This document shows positions 23,430 to 36,500 of a stretch of DNA of 64,000 bases, piece after piece (position 1 is the stretch's first letter; every line of letters begins with the position of its first letter). Below the pieces are notes generated by a model that was given only the letters and a program-made list of their open reading frames with translations, was not told the origin of the DNA and searched no databases. A program made the position numbers and the translations under genes. Source of the DNA: Dipteris shenzhenensis. Lineage: Eukaryota > Polypodiophyta > Polypodiopsida > Gleicheniales. Location: the NCBI GenBank assembly GCA_047967505.1, contig CM106540.1. One strand, given 5' to 3'.

Positions 23430-23590
23430 TGTCCTGAAGCATCGCTATATAGTGACGTTTTGATGTGTTCCATCGTTATAGCGACGATTTGCTCTGTTCT
23501 GTCGCTATATAGCGACGCTTTTAAATAAAAGCGTCGCTATATAGCGACTGACCAGAGCAAATCGCTATATAGCGACGCTGTGGTTTAAAA
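23430..23590. repeat. Palindrome array, core TCGCTATATAGCGA
   Basis: Five to six copies or variants of GTCGCTATATAGCGAC in about 150 bp, several forming perfect palindromes; two are joined by CTTTTAAATAAAAG into a larger inverted repeat. The array sits upstream of the minus-strand CACTA fragment, the position expected for CACTA subterminal repeats bound by its regulatory protein. Confidence 0.75.
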
Positions 23591-24199
23591 CCCGAACCTC
23601 GCGATGCGGCGCTTTCTTTAGCAATCTCTATTGTAAGCTGCAATCTCTCCTCCCACCTATATCTGATGACCTCCCACTCTATTCTCCACTCCTCACCACT
23701 ACTCATCCCTCTCCTAACACTTGTGCTCCCTCTCCACCCTTCTCCCTCTTTGCTTTCTTGAAAAGAAGTTTTTTAAGAAGGTGAGTCTCTTTGAACAATG
23801 TAGGTTCATTTTTTGTGAGATTTCATTTTATGAGTGTTGAAGCATGTTTCTCCTTGTATTGCTAAGGCTATGTGCTAGTTTTTATGCTTGATTTCAAAGG
23901 ATTGAAGACAAAAAACGAGATTTTGTGAAAAAAAGAAGACTCACCTCTTCTAGTCTTTTTTGTATTTCTCTTCCTTCTCTTTCTCCTTGTCTCCTCAATC
24001 CAACCTCTTTGAGAAGTTGCTTCTTTAAACTCCTCCTTCCTCTAACTAGTTATTTGAAAAATGGTATGTTTCCTCTCTTTTGTAGGGCCAGTCCACAAAA
24101 CATCGAGCAGGATGTACTATTCCAGATAAGAAAGTGCTTCCTCTTTTTTCCTTTTGTTATTTTTGTTATTTGCATTGGCCTGCAGCTAGCGCCTTAAGC

Positions 24200-25350
24200 G
24201 CTAGTTGCAGTGATGGGTGTAGGAACCCTCTCTTCCCCTCTCTTTCCCTCTCTTCCCTCTTCTTTCCCTCTTATCTCCTCTTCCGTCTCTTCTTTTTCCC
24301 TCTTCTTTTTCCCCTCTTTCAATCTCTTTTCCCCTCTTCTTTTTCCCCCTCTTTCAATCTCTTTTTCCCCCCTTTCGTTCTCTTCTTTTTTTCATCTTTC
24401 AATCTCTTTCCCCTCTTCTTTTTTTCCCCTCTTTCAATCTTCTTTTTTGCCCCTCTTTCAATCTCTTTTTCCCTCCTTTCCTTCTCCTTCTCCTTCAATC
24501 TTTCAATCTCTTTCCCTCTCTTCTACTCTCTTTTCCTTTCCCTCTTCTTCCCTCTTTCCCCCCCTCTTTCCCCTCTTCCAATCTCTTTTTCTTTCTCTCT
24601 TCTTCCTCTTTTCCTCCCTCTTTTCCCTCCTCTTTTCCCCCCTCTTTCCCCTCTTTCATTCTCATGCTCTTATGCTCATGCATAAGCATAAGTATAAGCA
24701 TGAGCATATGTCTCTTTCTCTTATGCTCGTGCATAAGCATAAGCATGAGCATACGTCTCCTTCTCTTATGCTTATGCTTATGCAAGAGCATATGTCTCCT
24801 CTTATGCATAAGCATAAGAGAAGGAGACATATGCTCATGCTTATGCTTATGCATGAGCACTCCACGAGCATGTAAGAGAAGGAGACATATGCTCATGCAT
24901 AAGCATACGAATGGGCATATATCTCCTTCTCTTATGCTTATGCTTATGCATAAGATGAGACATATGCTCTTGCATAAGCATAAGTATAAGCATAAGAGAA
25001 GGAGACATATGCTCATGCATAAGCATAAGCATGAGCATATGTCTCCTTCTCTTATTCTTATGCTCATGCTTATGCATAAGAGGAGACATATGCATATGCA
25101 TAAGAATAAGAGAAGGAGACATATGCTCATGCTTATGCTTATACATGAGCATAAGAGAAGGAGACATATGCTCGTGCATAAGCATGAGCATATGTCTCCT
25201 TCTCCTTCTCCTTCTCCTTCTCCTCTTTTCCTTTTTCCCCTCTTTGAATCTCTTTTTCTCTTTTCCTCCCTCTTTTCTCCCCTCTTTCCCCTCTTTCATG
25301 CTCATGCATAAGCATAAGCATATGTCTCTTATGCTCATGCATAAGCATAA
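24200..25350. repeat. CT-rich tract plus ATGCTTATGC minisatellite
   Basis: A TCTTTTTCCCCTCTTTCAA tract (24210-24660) leads into about 690 bp of short words ATGCTTATGC, GCATAAGC, ATGAGCATA and TGTCTCCTTCTCTTATGC arranged in both orientations, so the tract can fold on itself many times. A second CT block is at 25195-25290. Open frames through it are artefacts of the repeat. Confidence 0.8.
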
Positions 25351-25462
25351 GCACAAAATGGGGGTTTTGTTATTTTTTATTTCTTTCCCAAATTAAAAGA
25401 AAACAAATCAGGGCTTTTCAAAAAAAAAAGTTGGACATGCATATTTCCTTGTTTTCTTATTG

Positions 25463-25497
25463 AAACCCTAAACCCTAAAACCTAAACCCTAATATAA
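25463..25497 (-). repeat. Short telomere-like stretch
   Basis: Four CCCTAAA-type units (AAACCCTAAACCCTAAAACC...) lie between the minisatellite and copy 2 of gene A. Together with TTTAGAGTTAGGGTTTAG at 26882-26905 they are what remains of the telomere-like array expected upstream of gene A. Confidence 0.6.
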
Positions 25498-25714
25498 TTG
25501 TATAAAATTAGAAATTTAGCAAAATACACAAGTATTATTTAAAAAATCCTATATTTTTAAAATTTAATTGATTAAAAAAGTCAAAGTGTGAAAATTTGTT
25601 TTAGGAAACCCCAATTTTGAGCTATCAAATTGGGGAAAAAATCCAAATCCGAAATATTTTTTTTTGGAAAAAAAAGAAAAAAAATATCAAAATTTGAATG
25701 CAAATGATATTCCA

Positions 25715-25985
25715 AGGGTATGATACTTTGCCTATGCAAAGTATCATGCCCATCCAAGACACAAGAAGCATGCTTTATGTTTTTAATACTCATGCATTGC
25801 AAGTGAGTAAATGAGGAAATATGCATGTCTAACTGTGCAAATGATACTTTGCACAAGCCTTGTTCTTTAGTGTGCAAATGAAATTCTAAGTGTATGATAC
25901 TTTGCCTAGGTCTTATTATTACTAAAGTTAGGCATGTTACTTATGCAAAGTATCATGTCCATCAAAGATACATGCATAGGTTAGA
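25715..25985. repeat. Repeated palindromic motif TGATACTTTGC
   Basis: TGATACTTTGC and its complement GCAAAGTATCA occur at least five times, including one close pair forming a hairpin (TGATACTTTGCCTATGCAAAGTATCA region near 25721-25746). Spacing is irregular, 30-150 bp. No coding signal is seen around it. Confidence 0.6.
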
Positions 25986-26159
25986 AGTACACCCGTGCAT
26001 GATTCAAGGGAAGAAAGATGAGTAACAGAATTTGTGTAGGCCCTAGTTAACGATCCGCTCCACAGCTGTGTCTCAAAGTTGGGATCATAGAGTGCCTCTA
26101 GTTTCTAGGAATAAAATATAAGTTTCAATTTAAAATCTCAAGCTTTGAGAAATTTTAAG

Positions 26160-26160
26160 A

Positions 26161-26207
<47 letters not shown>

Positions 26208-26299
26208 TTTCTCTCTCTCACATACACACACACACACACACATATAATATAGTATAATAATATATATTATATAATCTCCCCTCCCCCCCCTCCCTCCCT

Positions 26300-26345
<46 letters not shown>
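26160..26345. repeat. Microsatellites (CT)n, (CA)n, (CCCT)n
   Basis: Pure CT runs at 26163-26219 and 26308-26342, a CA run near 26223-26243 and a CCCT run near 26281-26307, separated by AT-rich sequence. Extremely AT-rich DNA without genes follows to about 26880. Confidence 0.9.
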
Positions 26346-26348
<3 letters not shown>

Positions 26349-26992
26349 GACGGTGGATCAGAATGCATTAGTAGAGTGTTATTACGTGTCAGACCACTAT
26401 AAGGCCGAGTTGCATCCATGTCAGAGTGCATGTTAGACCATTGTAATAACTATATTTTGATTTGAAATGGATGTTTTAAATCTTAATTTAAAACTTATAT
26501 TGATATATTTATTTGTTTATTTATTCATTCATTTTTTTTAATGTAAAATATATTATGATATATATTTTATATATCCATATAATTAAAATATATTTGATTT
26601 CAAATGGATGTTTTAAATCTTAATATATGCTAATATATTGCAATCTTAATATATTAGAAAATTAATATCCTAATTTAATACTAAATAAATATATTTAAAT
26701 CTTAATTTATATGAAAAATTTTAAAAATTTATATTATATATTTCTCGATTTATATTATATATTTTAGATTTTAATATATCTTAATATATTACAATATTGC
26801 CATACTTTAACTAAATGTAATTAATATTATAATTAAAACCTAATTTAAATACTGATTAAATAAATATATTATTGTAGTCTTTAGAGTTTAGAGTTAGGGT
26901 TTAGATGTTAACCACTTCAATTATTTTGGAACTATTTAAATTATATTTTGCATTTTCTTTATTGAATTAAATGATCTTTGTCTCCAATGCAG

Positions 26993-29900
26993 GATTTTAG
27001 TCTTGAAGAGGGTTTAGATGTGGTATTGCATAGGAAAAATGAAGTGGTTGCCTTTTGGGCAAATACTATGTCTTGATCCCATGAGCTTGTGCCACTTTCA
27101 ACGTTGTGGTGAGAGAAGGTGCGTGATAATAATCACTAAGGTGATTCGCCCCGAAGTGCATTTAAAGTATCTGCAAGGACACTTAAAACACTCGCTGTTT
27201 ATTAGAATGTGAAATTGTTGACATACAAGCACAATGAATGCTTTGGGGTCATCCAAAAGTCTCTTTTACATAATCATATTACATTTCAAGCCTTTCTTGA
27301 GGGAGAAAAGTTTGCTATTTGTCTTGGTTAGGAGAAGTACTAAGAGTTGGCACATTTATGGGCTATATTCACAATATACTTTGCATGATCAAGATTATTA
27401 AATTGACAAGTGAAGGAATTATTCAAAGTGCAATGGATTATGGTGAATCACAGTTACAGGTGCAGAATACTATCACTTGGGCGGTAGCATTCATGAAATC
27501 CCATGTACTTAAAAAAGTATCTTTCCAATGTGATGGATGACACAAGTCTTATGTACTACCAAAATAATAGAAGACAAAGGGCACCCAATCTGAAAGTAAT
27601 GCACTAACAAAGAGCAATGATGCTAGTCATGAAGTGCTTATTGGAATAGAGGATATTGATGTTGTTTGTTGGACAAACGATGCAGTAACAGGGGTCAATG
27701 ATAAATTAGTGATATTGGTCATGAAGTGCTTATTGGAATAGAGGATATTGATGTTGTTTATGGGACAATAGATATAGTAACAATGTTTAATGATAAATTT
27801 AGTCATACCGATCATGAAGCACTTACAGAAATAGTGGATATCCATGCCATTTATGAGATAAGCGATACAATAAATGGGATTGATGATAATAATGATATTG
27901 GCCATGAAGTTATTACTAAGGTGGAAGACATAAATGCAGTTTGTGGGACTCAAATTAATTCAGACATTGGTTTAGACATTGTTCATGATGCTTGCACGGA
28001 AATGGAGCTGATTTAATGACATACTTTTGGAGCCAAACTATTGGTTGCAATGAACTCAATGTCTAAAAGATTGCCATTTCCAAGGGATTATAGATCATCA
28101 AATAGTTCTCAAGGCCATTCAACATTTGACTTTACAAATGAAGATGCAAGAGAAATGCAACCTGAAATGGACAACAATGTCATGTCAAATAGAAAAATAA
28201 AGTTACTAGGCTAAAAAAGAAAGTATGTGAGTGAGGCGACGAATCATGGCACCAATTCCAGAACCCAAGAGGCATGTAATGCTATCCAAACAGAATATAC
28301 AAGAAGCTATAATGAAAGGCTTTTATAAGAAACTATGCCTTAGAAGAGTTAGAAAAGAAGATTGTGAGGCTATACGTGGGGGTATTTGGAGCAAGGCAAG
28401 CCAAATAGACATAATCATCTTCTTTAAGAGTTTTTTTGCTTCCTTATGACACCCTCAAGGCAGCTAAAAGGTAATGCTATGCATGGTACCTACTAAGGCA
28501 TATGGGCAAACATCAAAGATAAGGTGATTCATAGAGTTCATGGAAATGTATATCGGCAAAGGTGAAAGATAAGGTGATTGATAGAATTCATGGGAATGTA
28601 TGCAAGTTAGAAGGACAAAGAAGCACCTTGAATTCAGCTACAACTTTAAAGCAGATCTTTGAAGACAATGCATTGCCACAACCTCATCTTCCACAAACAA
28701 TGCTAGATGGAAGTATCATATGCCAACACCATCTTCCTCTAGGAATGACAAAGAAGGTTGTGCTAGAGTCCGTTAACAAAATATTACAAGACAGAGAAGA
28801 GAGAGAAATTTCAAGTGCTAATTTTTACAAAATTTGGCATGGTTAAATTTTGCAATGTGTGACGCCATCAAAGCAAAGAATGTCAAAATGCAAGACATGT
28901 GATGAATTGAAAAATGCCATTGAGCATAGTAAATTTAAGAAACATTGAGGAAAATATATAAGATGGAGAGAAATCCATTTATGTGATGTGCAAGATGCTA
29001 TAATGGTGTATGCCTCTTGGAGGGAGGAAGCTACTTTAGATATCAAGAAGTCGATGTGCATCACCATTGATCACATGGATTGGAATACAACAACTTTGCC
29101 TACATTCAGGCACACCCCACCTCCATTGGAGGGTGAACATGGACTATAAACTCACTTGTGTGGAGTATTAGTACATGGATTCCGAATCTTTTGTGATCTA
29201 TGGATCGATAGCTTGCATGAACATGATAGTAACCAAGTGGCAACATCCATAATGAAAGTAATCTAAAAGGTCAAGTATGCACGTGGATGTTTACCTCACA
29301 TCTTGTGTATATAGGCTGATAAATGATAGAGAGAAAAGAAGAATGGATACATTTTTTCTTTGTGCTCTATGTTGGTTGGTTTGAAAATATTTTAACAAGT
29401 GGAAGACAATTTTCTTCTTGTCAACCATACACACGAAGGCATTGATCAAATATTTAGTGTTATCTCTAGAGAATCGAAGCCAAGGGATGTTTTGACAATG
29501 GTTGACATGAAACTTCAAATTGGAAAAAAAATGGAGGTTCTTGAAAGGAAGAGTAAGAAGTGGCTATCTTGAAGAGGATGGTAGATTGGAGAGCATTCAT
29601 AGAGTCACATTTGAAACGAGGAGATGATGCATTATGTGGGCACACAAATCCACACTACTTTTGGTTTGGCATGCATGACAACACTCTAGTGATGAAATGG
29701 AAGTATTAACACATATAATTTATGGAGTGCACCATAAACTTTACTAGAACAAATATCCCCTTGAAGAAGCCTACATTAGTTCTCACAAAAAACAAAGCAC
29801 TTGACATGGATGAAATGAAAGGCTTGCAAGGATTCATGGAAAATGAATCCTTGCAAGCGAAATGAATGATGCAAAAATATCCAGAGTAGTCTCAAAAAAC

Positions 29901-30527
29901 TATGGAGATAATCATGGAAAATGAATCTCTTGTCAAATATCTAAAAGAGCAAGAAAATTTACCAAGCATAGAATACTTAGACCTATTTTGGCTGCAACAA
30001 ATTGAGTCAAGAAAAGATTTTGTATTTACTAGAGAGTCCACTATATTTGAACTTTATGGAAGAAGCTAAGCGATTCCTTTTGCCTTGTAAATTTTGTGGT
30101 AGGAAGGGTGATAAGGCATTGCCAGAGTTTGTACCATTTGATGAAATCCAAGAGGGCCTTTTTGTTACTGTTTGTGTAGCAGATCCAGAATTAGAGTTGG
30201 ATGACCAAGGGGGACTAATTTGGGTTGCAAAGGTTGCTCGAATAGCACATTCACAATGTTATGGTATGAACCCAAACCATTAAAAAATCTCCCAAAGAGG
30301 TATACAATGAAACCATTAAAAAATATTCTAAAGAGGTATACAATGAAACAACTTTATGATGGCTCTTTGAAAAAGAAACAAGAATGGGTTCCAAATAAAT
30401 AGGGCTTGGCTGAAGTGGAAGTGAGTAGCATCATCCATTGTTGCAAATCAAGGACTCTAAATCTTGAAAAGAAGCATGGGTATGATGTGGAAAAAAGTAT
30501 CATGATCCCTAAAAGTAGCCTTGCACA
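26993..30527 (+). pseudogene. A/B element gene A, copy 2 (interrupted; resumes at 52235)
   Basis: Homology to the other A copies begins after a clear acceptor (CCAATGCAG, ending 26992) and is scattered over three frames with many stops. Recognisable parts are the TNP1-like module (LDPMSLCHFQRCGER), degenerate IEDIDVV repeats (27640-28010), the Cys region (KKLCLRRVRKEDCEAI), LPQPHLPQTMLDG near 28675, a degenerate DDE-like core (29060-29480), and C-terminal segments (CGRKGDKALPE; KKHGYDVEK type) to 30527. The frame is cut by copy 3 within the last about 35 codons and continues at 52235. It is the oldest-looking of the three A copies. Confidence 0.8.
27640..27810 (+). repeat. Tandem duplication inside gene A copy 2
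   Basis: A unit of about 90 bp beginning GTCATGAAGTGCTTATTGG and encoding the IGIEDIDVV motif occurs twice (about 27627-27716 and 27718-27810), with the first 45 bases almost identical. It occupies the same place in the gene as the motif arrays of copies 1 and 3. Confidence 0.75.
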
Positions 30528-30555
30528 TAACACACTATTCAAAATTTTTGGACTT
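30528..30555 (+). repeat. Left terminal inverted repeat of copy 3
   Basis: 28 bp, starting TAACACACTATTC and ending TTTTTGGACTT, an exact reverse complement of 52205-52232. A second TTTGGACTTT lies 16 bp further in. The target duplication CA precedes it. Confidence 0.92.
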
Positions 30556-30849
30556 TCTCTCCTGGTTTGGACTTTTTTTTGGAGCATATCTTCTCCACTC
30601 AACTTCACTTAATGAGCTCAAAAATTGGGTTTTTTAGAGCACTAAATCTGTCACTTATATAAAATATGGCCTTACTAAGCTAAAAAGTCAAGTGGTGACC
30701 TCTAATTAAAAAAAAAAAGGCTCAATGAAGCTATAATTTCCAAACTCGTGCATGGTGCCCCCATCCAATAACTATAATAATAATACTAGTAGTCTCCTAA
30801 CTCTAGTTCAATTTTAACACCATGAAGTGAAAATATGACACCATATGAA

Positions 30850-31026
30850 AAGAGTTTGTTGAATTCAACATATAAGTGGTGTATGGATACACCATTTTTT
30901 TGAAAAAAAAGAGTTTGTTGAATTCAATATATAAGTGGTGTATAGGTACACCCTTTTTTTGAAAAACAAACCATACAATAAATTATCTTATTGGTGGTGT
31001 ATAGATACACCATTTGTATGGAAAAA
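30850..31026. repeat. Left subterminal repeats with GGTGTA-N4-TACACC palindromes
   Basis: Three tandem 59-bp units each contain a palindrome GGTGTA-N4-TACACC (30878-30893, 30937-30952, 30996-31011), with AAAGAGTTTGTTGAATTCAA between the first ones. They lie downstream of the gene A stop and inside the left terminus. Similar palindromes lie near the right end, so they are candidate transposase-binding sites. Confidence 0.75.
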
Positions 31027-31546
31027 AGCATACAAAACATTATCTTATGCATCTGAATCTCGTTTAGAGTCATCAAATTCATGTAATGTATTTGCACTTG
31101 ATGGGTCAAGTCTTGCCATATGATGTTTAATATGGACACGACTTGGATAAGAGATTGTGATACATTTTTCAACATTGTATCCATGCTTCTTTTTAAAACT
31201 TCATGTCCTCAATTTCCAGCAATGAATAATGCTACTGACTTCCACCTCTGTTAATCCATCATTATTTGAAACCCATTCATGTTTCTTTTGCAAGCATCCC
31301 TCATAGAGTTGTTTTATTGTATATCTTCTCAGGAGATTTTTCAATGGCTTTGGTTCATACCATAAAGCTGTAAATGTTATAGGAGTTTCCTTGTCATCCC
31401 TTTCTATCTTAGCAACCTTTGCAACCTAAATTGGGCCACCTTGGTCATCCAACTCTGAAACTGGATCAGATGCCCAAACTGCAACAAATAGACCCTCTTC
31501 AATCTCATTAGCTGGTAAGGGTTTGTCTCCCTTCCTACCACAATAT

Positions 31547-31898
31547 TGTTGAGATATCGAGCTCCACTCATGACATGCCAGGATGACCGTTGTGCATTTA
31601 TGTCACCGACTTGTTAGCTATAGATGCGGTTGGTACACTGCCCATGAATAATAGTTGGATGACAGCTATCCTTATGTACTCTAGTTCGTGGCTCAGTTAG
31701 TATGCCACCTTAGTTAGCTGAGTTTGGTTTGAGACCCACATATAGGGTTCTTCTATTTCTTTGTACTAGAGTTCTTTTGGCTTTCACAACTAAGAAGAGG
31801 AAAACTGTTTTCAGCCTCCACCTTTGTGTGTATTCCAACATTGTGTATGTGAGAAAGCCGCAAGTGAGACTCCTTCCTTCTCTCCCACTATCTTCACA
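31547..31898 (+). repeat. copia-2 5' LTR
   Basis: 352 bp, starts TGTTGAG and ends CTTCACA immediately before the primer-binding site. It pairs with 39178-39529. Confidence 0.92.
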
Positions 31899-31910
31899 TG
31901 GTATCAGAGC
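31899..31910 (+). other. copia-2 primer-binding site
   Basis: TGGTATCAGAGC, the 12-base complement of the 3' end of plant initiator methionine tRNA that primes minus-strand synthesis in most plant copia elements. It directly follows the 5' LTR. Confidence 0.92.
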
Positions 31911-32402
31911 CTGGTTTGTGGTAAGGAGCTCAAGAAAGCAAACCAAGTTCACAGTGTCCTGGTAAGAGGACCAGTGTTGCTTTCCTTTTTCGAGTTTGGG
32001 AGCAAATCTCTGTAGGTAGCACAGCCGGAAAGTGCAAGAGTGCATTGTCTCAGATTGAGATGCCCTTCACGATGTGGTGAGAGGGCAATATATTTTCTAA
32101 TTCGAGGCCATTTTGGGGTTCGTTTTTGAGGTGGAAGTTCTCTCAAGCACTGAGAAAAGGTCCTATTTTTGCTATGTGACTAGCTCTACAGGTCGGTGAA
32201 AAGTTACCGTAGAAATTGCATCGTATGCTTGTGCGGAGAGATACTAGGAGTTATAGAATCATCCTTATTGCCTGTTGATGCAAAATCGTCACTAGGAAGT
32301 AACTGTGTGGTCAAATACCGCTTTCGTCAGTTTTGCAGATTTGCCCTTGTGAGGCAGAAGCTGTGTTTTTTGCAGTGACAGAATATTTTGCAGTGTTGTG
32401 TA

Positions 32403-33500
32403 ATGGCGTCTGATTCTCTTTCATAGATTATCACTGAAAATCTTGATAAGAACAACTTCCAAGCATGGAAGTTTAGAATGACGAATTTCCTTATGGGAAA
32501 AGGCTATTGGGAGTTCATTATAGGAAATGAAGAAGAACCAGTTCTTCCTAATGTTCCCAATCAACAAGAAATGCAGGCATTTAAAGGATGGCATGAGAGA
32601 GCCACAAAAGTTATGTATTGGCTATCTATCAGTATTTCAGATTCTATGATTGTGCATATTCAGGATGCAAGTATGCCAAAGGAGGCATGGGATACTTTGG
32701 CAAAAATGTACAGCACAAATAGGCAAGCCAGGAAAATGCAGCTCAAGCAGGAGTTGCACAATGTGTAGAGAGAAAATATGAGCATTAATGACTACCACAT
32801 GAAGGTGAAGAAAATTGTAGATGCACTTGCTTCCATTGGGTCGCCAGTGGAAGATGATGATCTAGTTTCTGTGACCTTGAATGGTCTAGGAAAGGATTAT
32901 ACACAGTTCCGGACATCCATTGCTGTTCGTGAAAAATTTCCTGATTTTGAGGAGTTGTTTGCTCTTCTAATTTCTGAAGAGCAGAGAAATGGTGGTGCAT
33001 CTTCTTCAGGAGGAACTTCAAAAGAAACTGTCTTCTACTCAAATGCTAGAAGAGGTAGAGGCAGAGGTAGAGGAGGCCGATCTAAAGGTTGTGGTAGAAA
33101 TCAAAATATGCAGCAAACTCAAGATAACTAGTCCTTTGGAGAAGGACGTGGTAACTCTAGAGGCAGGGGGACCCAAAGAGGTCGTGGTGGATGGCAGAGA
33201 GGCCAAAATGCAAACAGCAATGTTGAATGCTACTACTGTGGTAAAATGGGTCATATGGCTAAAGACTGCTATAAAAAGCAGAATGACATCATGAATGGAA
33301 AATTGCAGCAAGGGAATTATGCATCTTCTAGTAGACAGGGTGATGACAGAAATGAGCATCTCTTTATGGTGCAGCACATGAGCAATTCTGTGACAAGTGC
33401 AGAAGAAAGCAATGATGTGTGGTATGTTGACTCAAGTGCGTCAAACCAGATGACAGGTCATGCAGAATGGATGCAGGATGCAAGGAAAATGGAAAGACCA
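32403..33500 (+). pseudogene. gag: copia-2 gag and protease start
   Basis: ATG at 32403 opens MASDSLS then TAG at 32424 and continues in frame as typical gag (LDKNNFQAWKFRMTNFL). Stops TAG at 32766 and 33129 also lie in or near the gag frame. The CCHC knuckle (CYYCGKMGHMAKDC) is at 33228-33269. The protease motif WYVDSSASNQM (about 33420) has Ser in place of the conserved Gly. Homology breaks off near 33500, where copia-3 begins. Confidence 0.82.
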
Positions 33501-36500
33501 AGATTTAAGAGCAGATTTATGATGTGTTAGTGCAGAAGAGGCAGCATAAGCCCATTCAATGCAAAGGTGTCAAGCCTAATAGCATTAAACAGAGTGATTG
33601 GGATGACATGGATGAGCAAGCATGCTCTATCATTCAGTCATCACTCTCGAAGTCAGTCTACTTGCAAGTACAGGATGGTGTAAGGGTGTAGACTACCATG
33701 CATATGAGTTCTATACTCATATATGCCGGATGTATGACCATGATAGTGTTATGTTATAGCATGATGGGTTGAAATGCCCTGATCTATTGAAATATAGCCT
33801 TGATATGCACTCCAGAGTTAGATCTATTGGTAGAAACAGGTCATGTTCAAGGGGGAATTCCAAGAGCAAGTCTAGCTCTCGGACTTGTGTTAGATGTTTT
33901 TATTGTGGAAAGTATGGCCACATGAAAAAGTATTGCTGGAAATGGCTAAGAAAATGCAAGAAGAAGAGCAAGGTTAAGAATGGCAGGAAGAAGAAGAAGA
34001 AGCATGTTGAGCTTCAAGGCATGGATGCCAGGGTTTCTACTGACAGTAGCAGTGATGAAGGCATTCTTTTATCTATGCCTGACACCTCCTTCTTGGCCAC
34101 TGATGTACCCATTCTCGGTGATTGGATGTTAGATCCATGTGCTTCATGTCATATGACCCCTCATAGGTCATGGTTCAGTGCATATCAGGAATCCATTGTG
34201 GAGAGTGGTTTGATGGGCATTGATCATTCTATGGATGTCTATGGTTATGGGGATGTCCACCTTGTTATGCCTAGTGGCTCTATTCTTGTTCCACAGAGCG
34301 TTAGACATATACCAGGACTTGTTACGAGCAAGATCAGTACTGGCCAGTTGGTTAAGGCAGGTTATCATGTCTCTTTGGGTGATCATGCATGGAAGATTGC
34401 TAGAGGTAATCTGGTTATGGCTAGGGGATCACGGGTTGGATTCTCTTATGCATTGCATGTATCAGGTGTCCAGGATAAGATGCTTATGATTAGTAAGTAG
34501 CCATCAGTTAGTTTATGGTATGCTAGACTTGGACATATGTCTACACAGGTATGGAGGCCCTTACAACATTGAGATACATTCCTGTTATGGATGTCTCTAA
34601 AATTTTATGTCATGATTGTGATGATGATCAGTAGTCAAGATCCTCTTTTGTAAGGAAGACAGTCAGTGAGAGGTATGTTGAGCCATTGCAGTTGGTTCAT
34701 AGTGTAGTTTGTGGGCCTATACCTACCGTTTCACTAGGTGGCGCCTCTTACTTTGTGACATTTATTGATGTTGCTACAAAGTACATATGGGTATATCCAA
34801 TTCGGCAGAAGCATGATGTATATGATACATTTCAACGCTTCTTGGATAATGCTAAAAATCAGTTAGGAAAGAAGCTATTGAGCTTGATGACTGATGGTGA
34901 TGCAGAGTTTACCTCTTCTAGATTTCAGCATCTATGTGATACACTTGGCATCAGGAGGGTATTGACCACTCGTCATCTTTCTGCTCACGATGACTTGGTA
35001 GAAGGCATAAATCGGTTTCTATTGGACAGGATTGGTAGCATGCTACGATATGCAGGTCTTACCAAATGCTATTAGGCTGAGGCATGTAAGACAGCTCCAT
35101 ACTTGCTTAATAGGTCACCCAGGAGATCTCTAAATGGTAGAGTGCCATTTGACTTCTTGACAGGCAAGGGACCATGTTATGAGTATTTACATGTGTTTGG
35201 CTACGAGGCTTATGCTCATGGTTCCCAATCAAGGAGGTTATCTTCCTTGGATACAGTGAGTCCAGTAGGGACTACAGGTTATGGGATTCTTCAACTAGAG
35301 AGTTGATACATAGCCATAATGTCTATTTCAGAGAGGATGCTATGTTTAGATAGCCCAAGATTGTAGATAGCAAGAGAGTGGTGTTCTAGGAGGGTATAAG
35401 TGCACTGATACCTCTGAATTCTATGCAGGGATAGCCCATATCCCTTGGAGTGGGAGGTTTTTCCCATGGTGAGCAGGTTATAAAGTCAGGACAGCCACGA
35501 TTACTTCCTAATTTTGGTCAGAGACGGTCAGATGTCCCGAGTATTCCATAGGTTTATACTACTATGGAGATTGTTGATGCTTCTTCTATGGATAGTTACA
35601 GTTTACTCCTAGGATGCGGAGTGCCTCTTGCAGATGAGGATGAGGCTATGCATGGTGAGGAGGATACCTTAGCTAATGATGCTCGGTTTGATCCATTGCC
35701 TGGTTATGCCAGGACAGATGTGGTTTCTACAGTTATTGACTCAGGTCATATTACGCATGGGCAGGAATCATTGATATGTTTGCTTTGTAAGTGCCTCCAT
35801 GGCCAGAAGCAATCCCCTCAAGCTTGGCTTCATAGGTTTGATACCATTATGAGAGCTCAGGATGTGATGCGCAGTGAGACAGGTTATGGTCTCAGTATTC
35901 AGGAGGTTGCTATCCTTTTGAGGTTACTTGCCATATGGTTCCTTATGGACAGGGATGCTTTGCAGTGGGAGCTGCATGGTCTTGATGATGTTTGTTCGAT
36001 ACTTGGTTTCAGTATGGAGAGGGGGAAGTTACTGAGTACTCCATTGCCTGTATTGGCTCCATACTTGAAACACACCAGGTTTGACATTCACAAATCAGTT
36101 GAGTAGCAAGTTATGGTTAATATGGCAGCCATAGTACTTCATGCATCCATGATTGTGTTGAGACTTGGTTCTCACATGTTTGCCATTGGGGCTACACTTC
36201 CGGTTCTTGCTTCCGTTGTAGTGGGAGTTGGTAGCATGATTATGGCAGATTTTGGCACTAGGGAAGCAGTTGTGGACATCAGGTCCTTATGCTTCCAGGA
36301 GTAGCATGCAGGTGATGCAGGTTGGGTAGACCAGCAGAGGTCTATTGTAGGGCATGTGCTTATGGTCACAGGTGATACAGAGACATTTTCTTTGCATACT
36401 GATAGTTTGGGTGCTATGGACTTAGCATAGGAGCACGTGGTGGTGAGAGTTCACTCTCCCAGTGAGATCTGGCATGAGATCTTGGTTGATAGGCATCTAC

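Noticed and set aside
30526-30530. TA target duplication (mariner-like) for copy 3
   Set aside because: Using TA would leave two extra bases and break the copy 2 gene A frame; CA restores it exactly.
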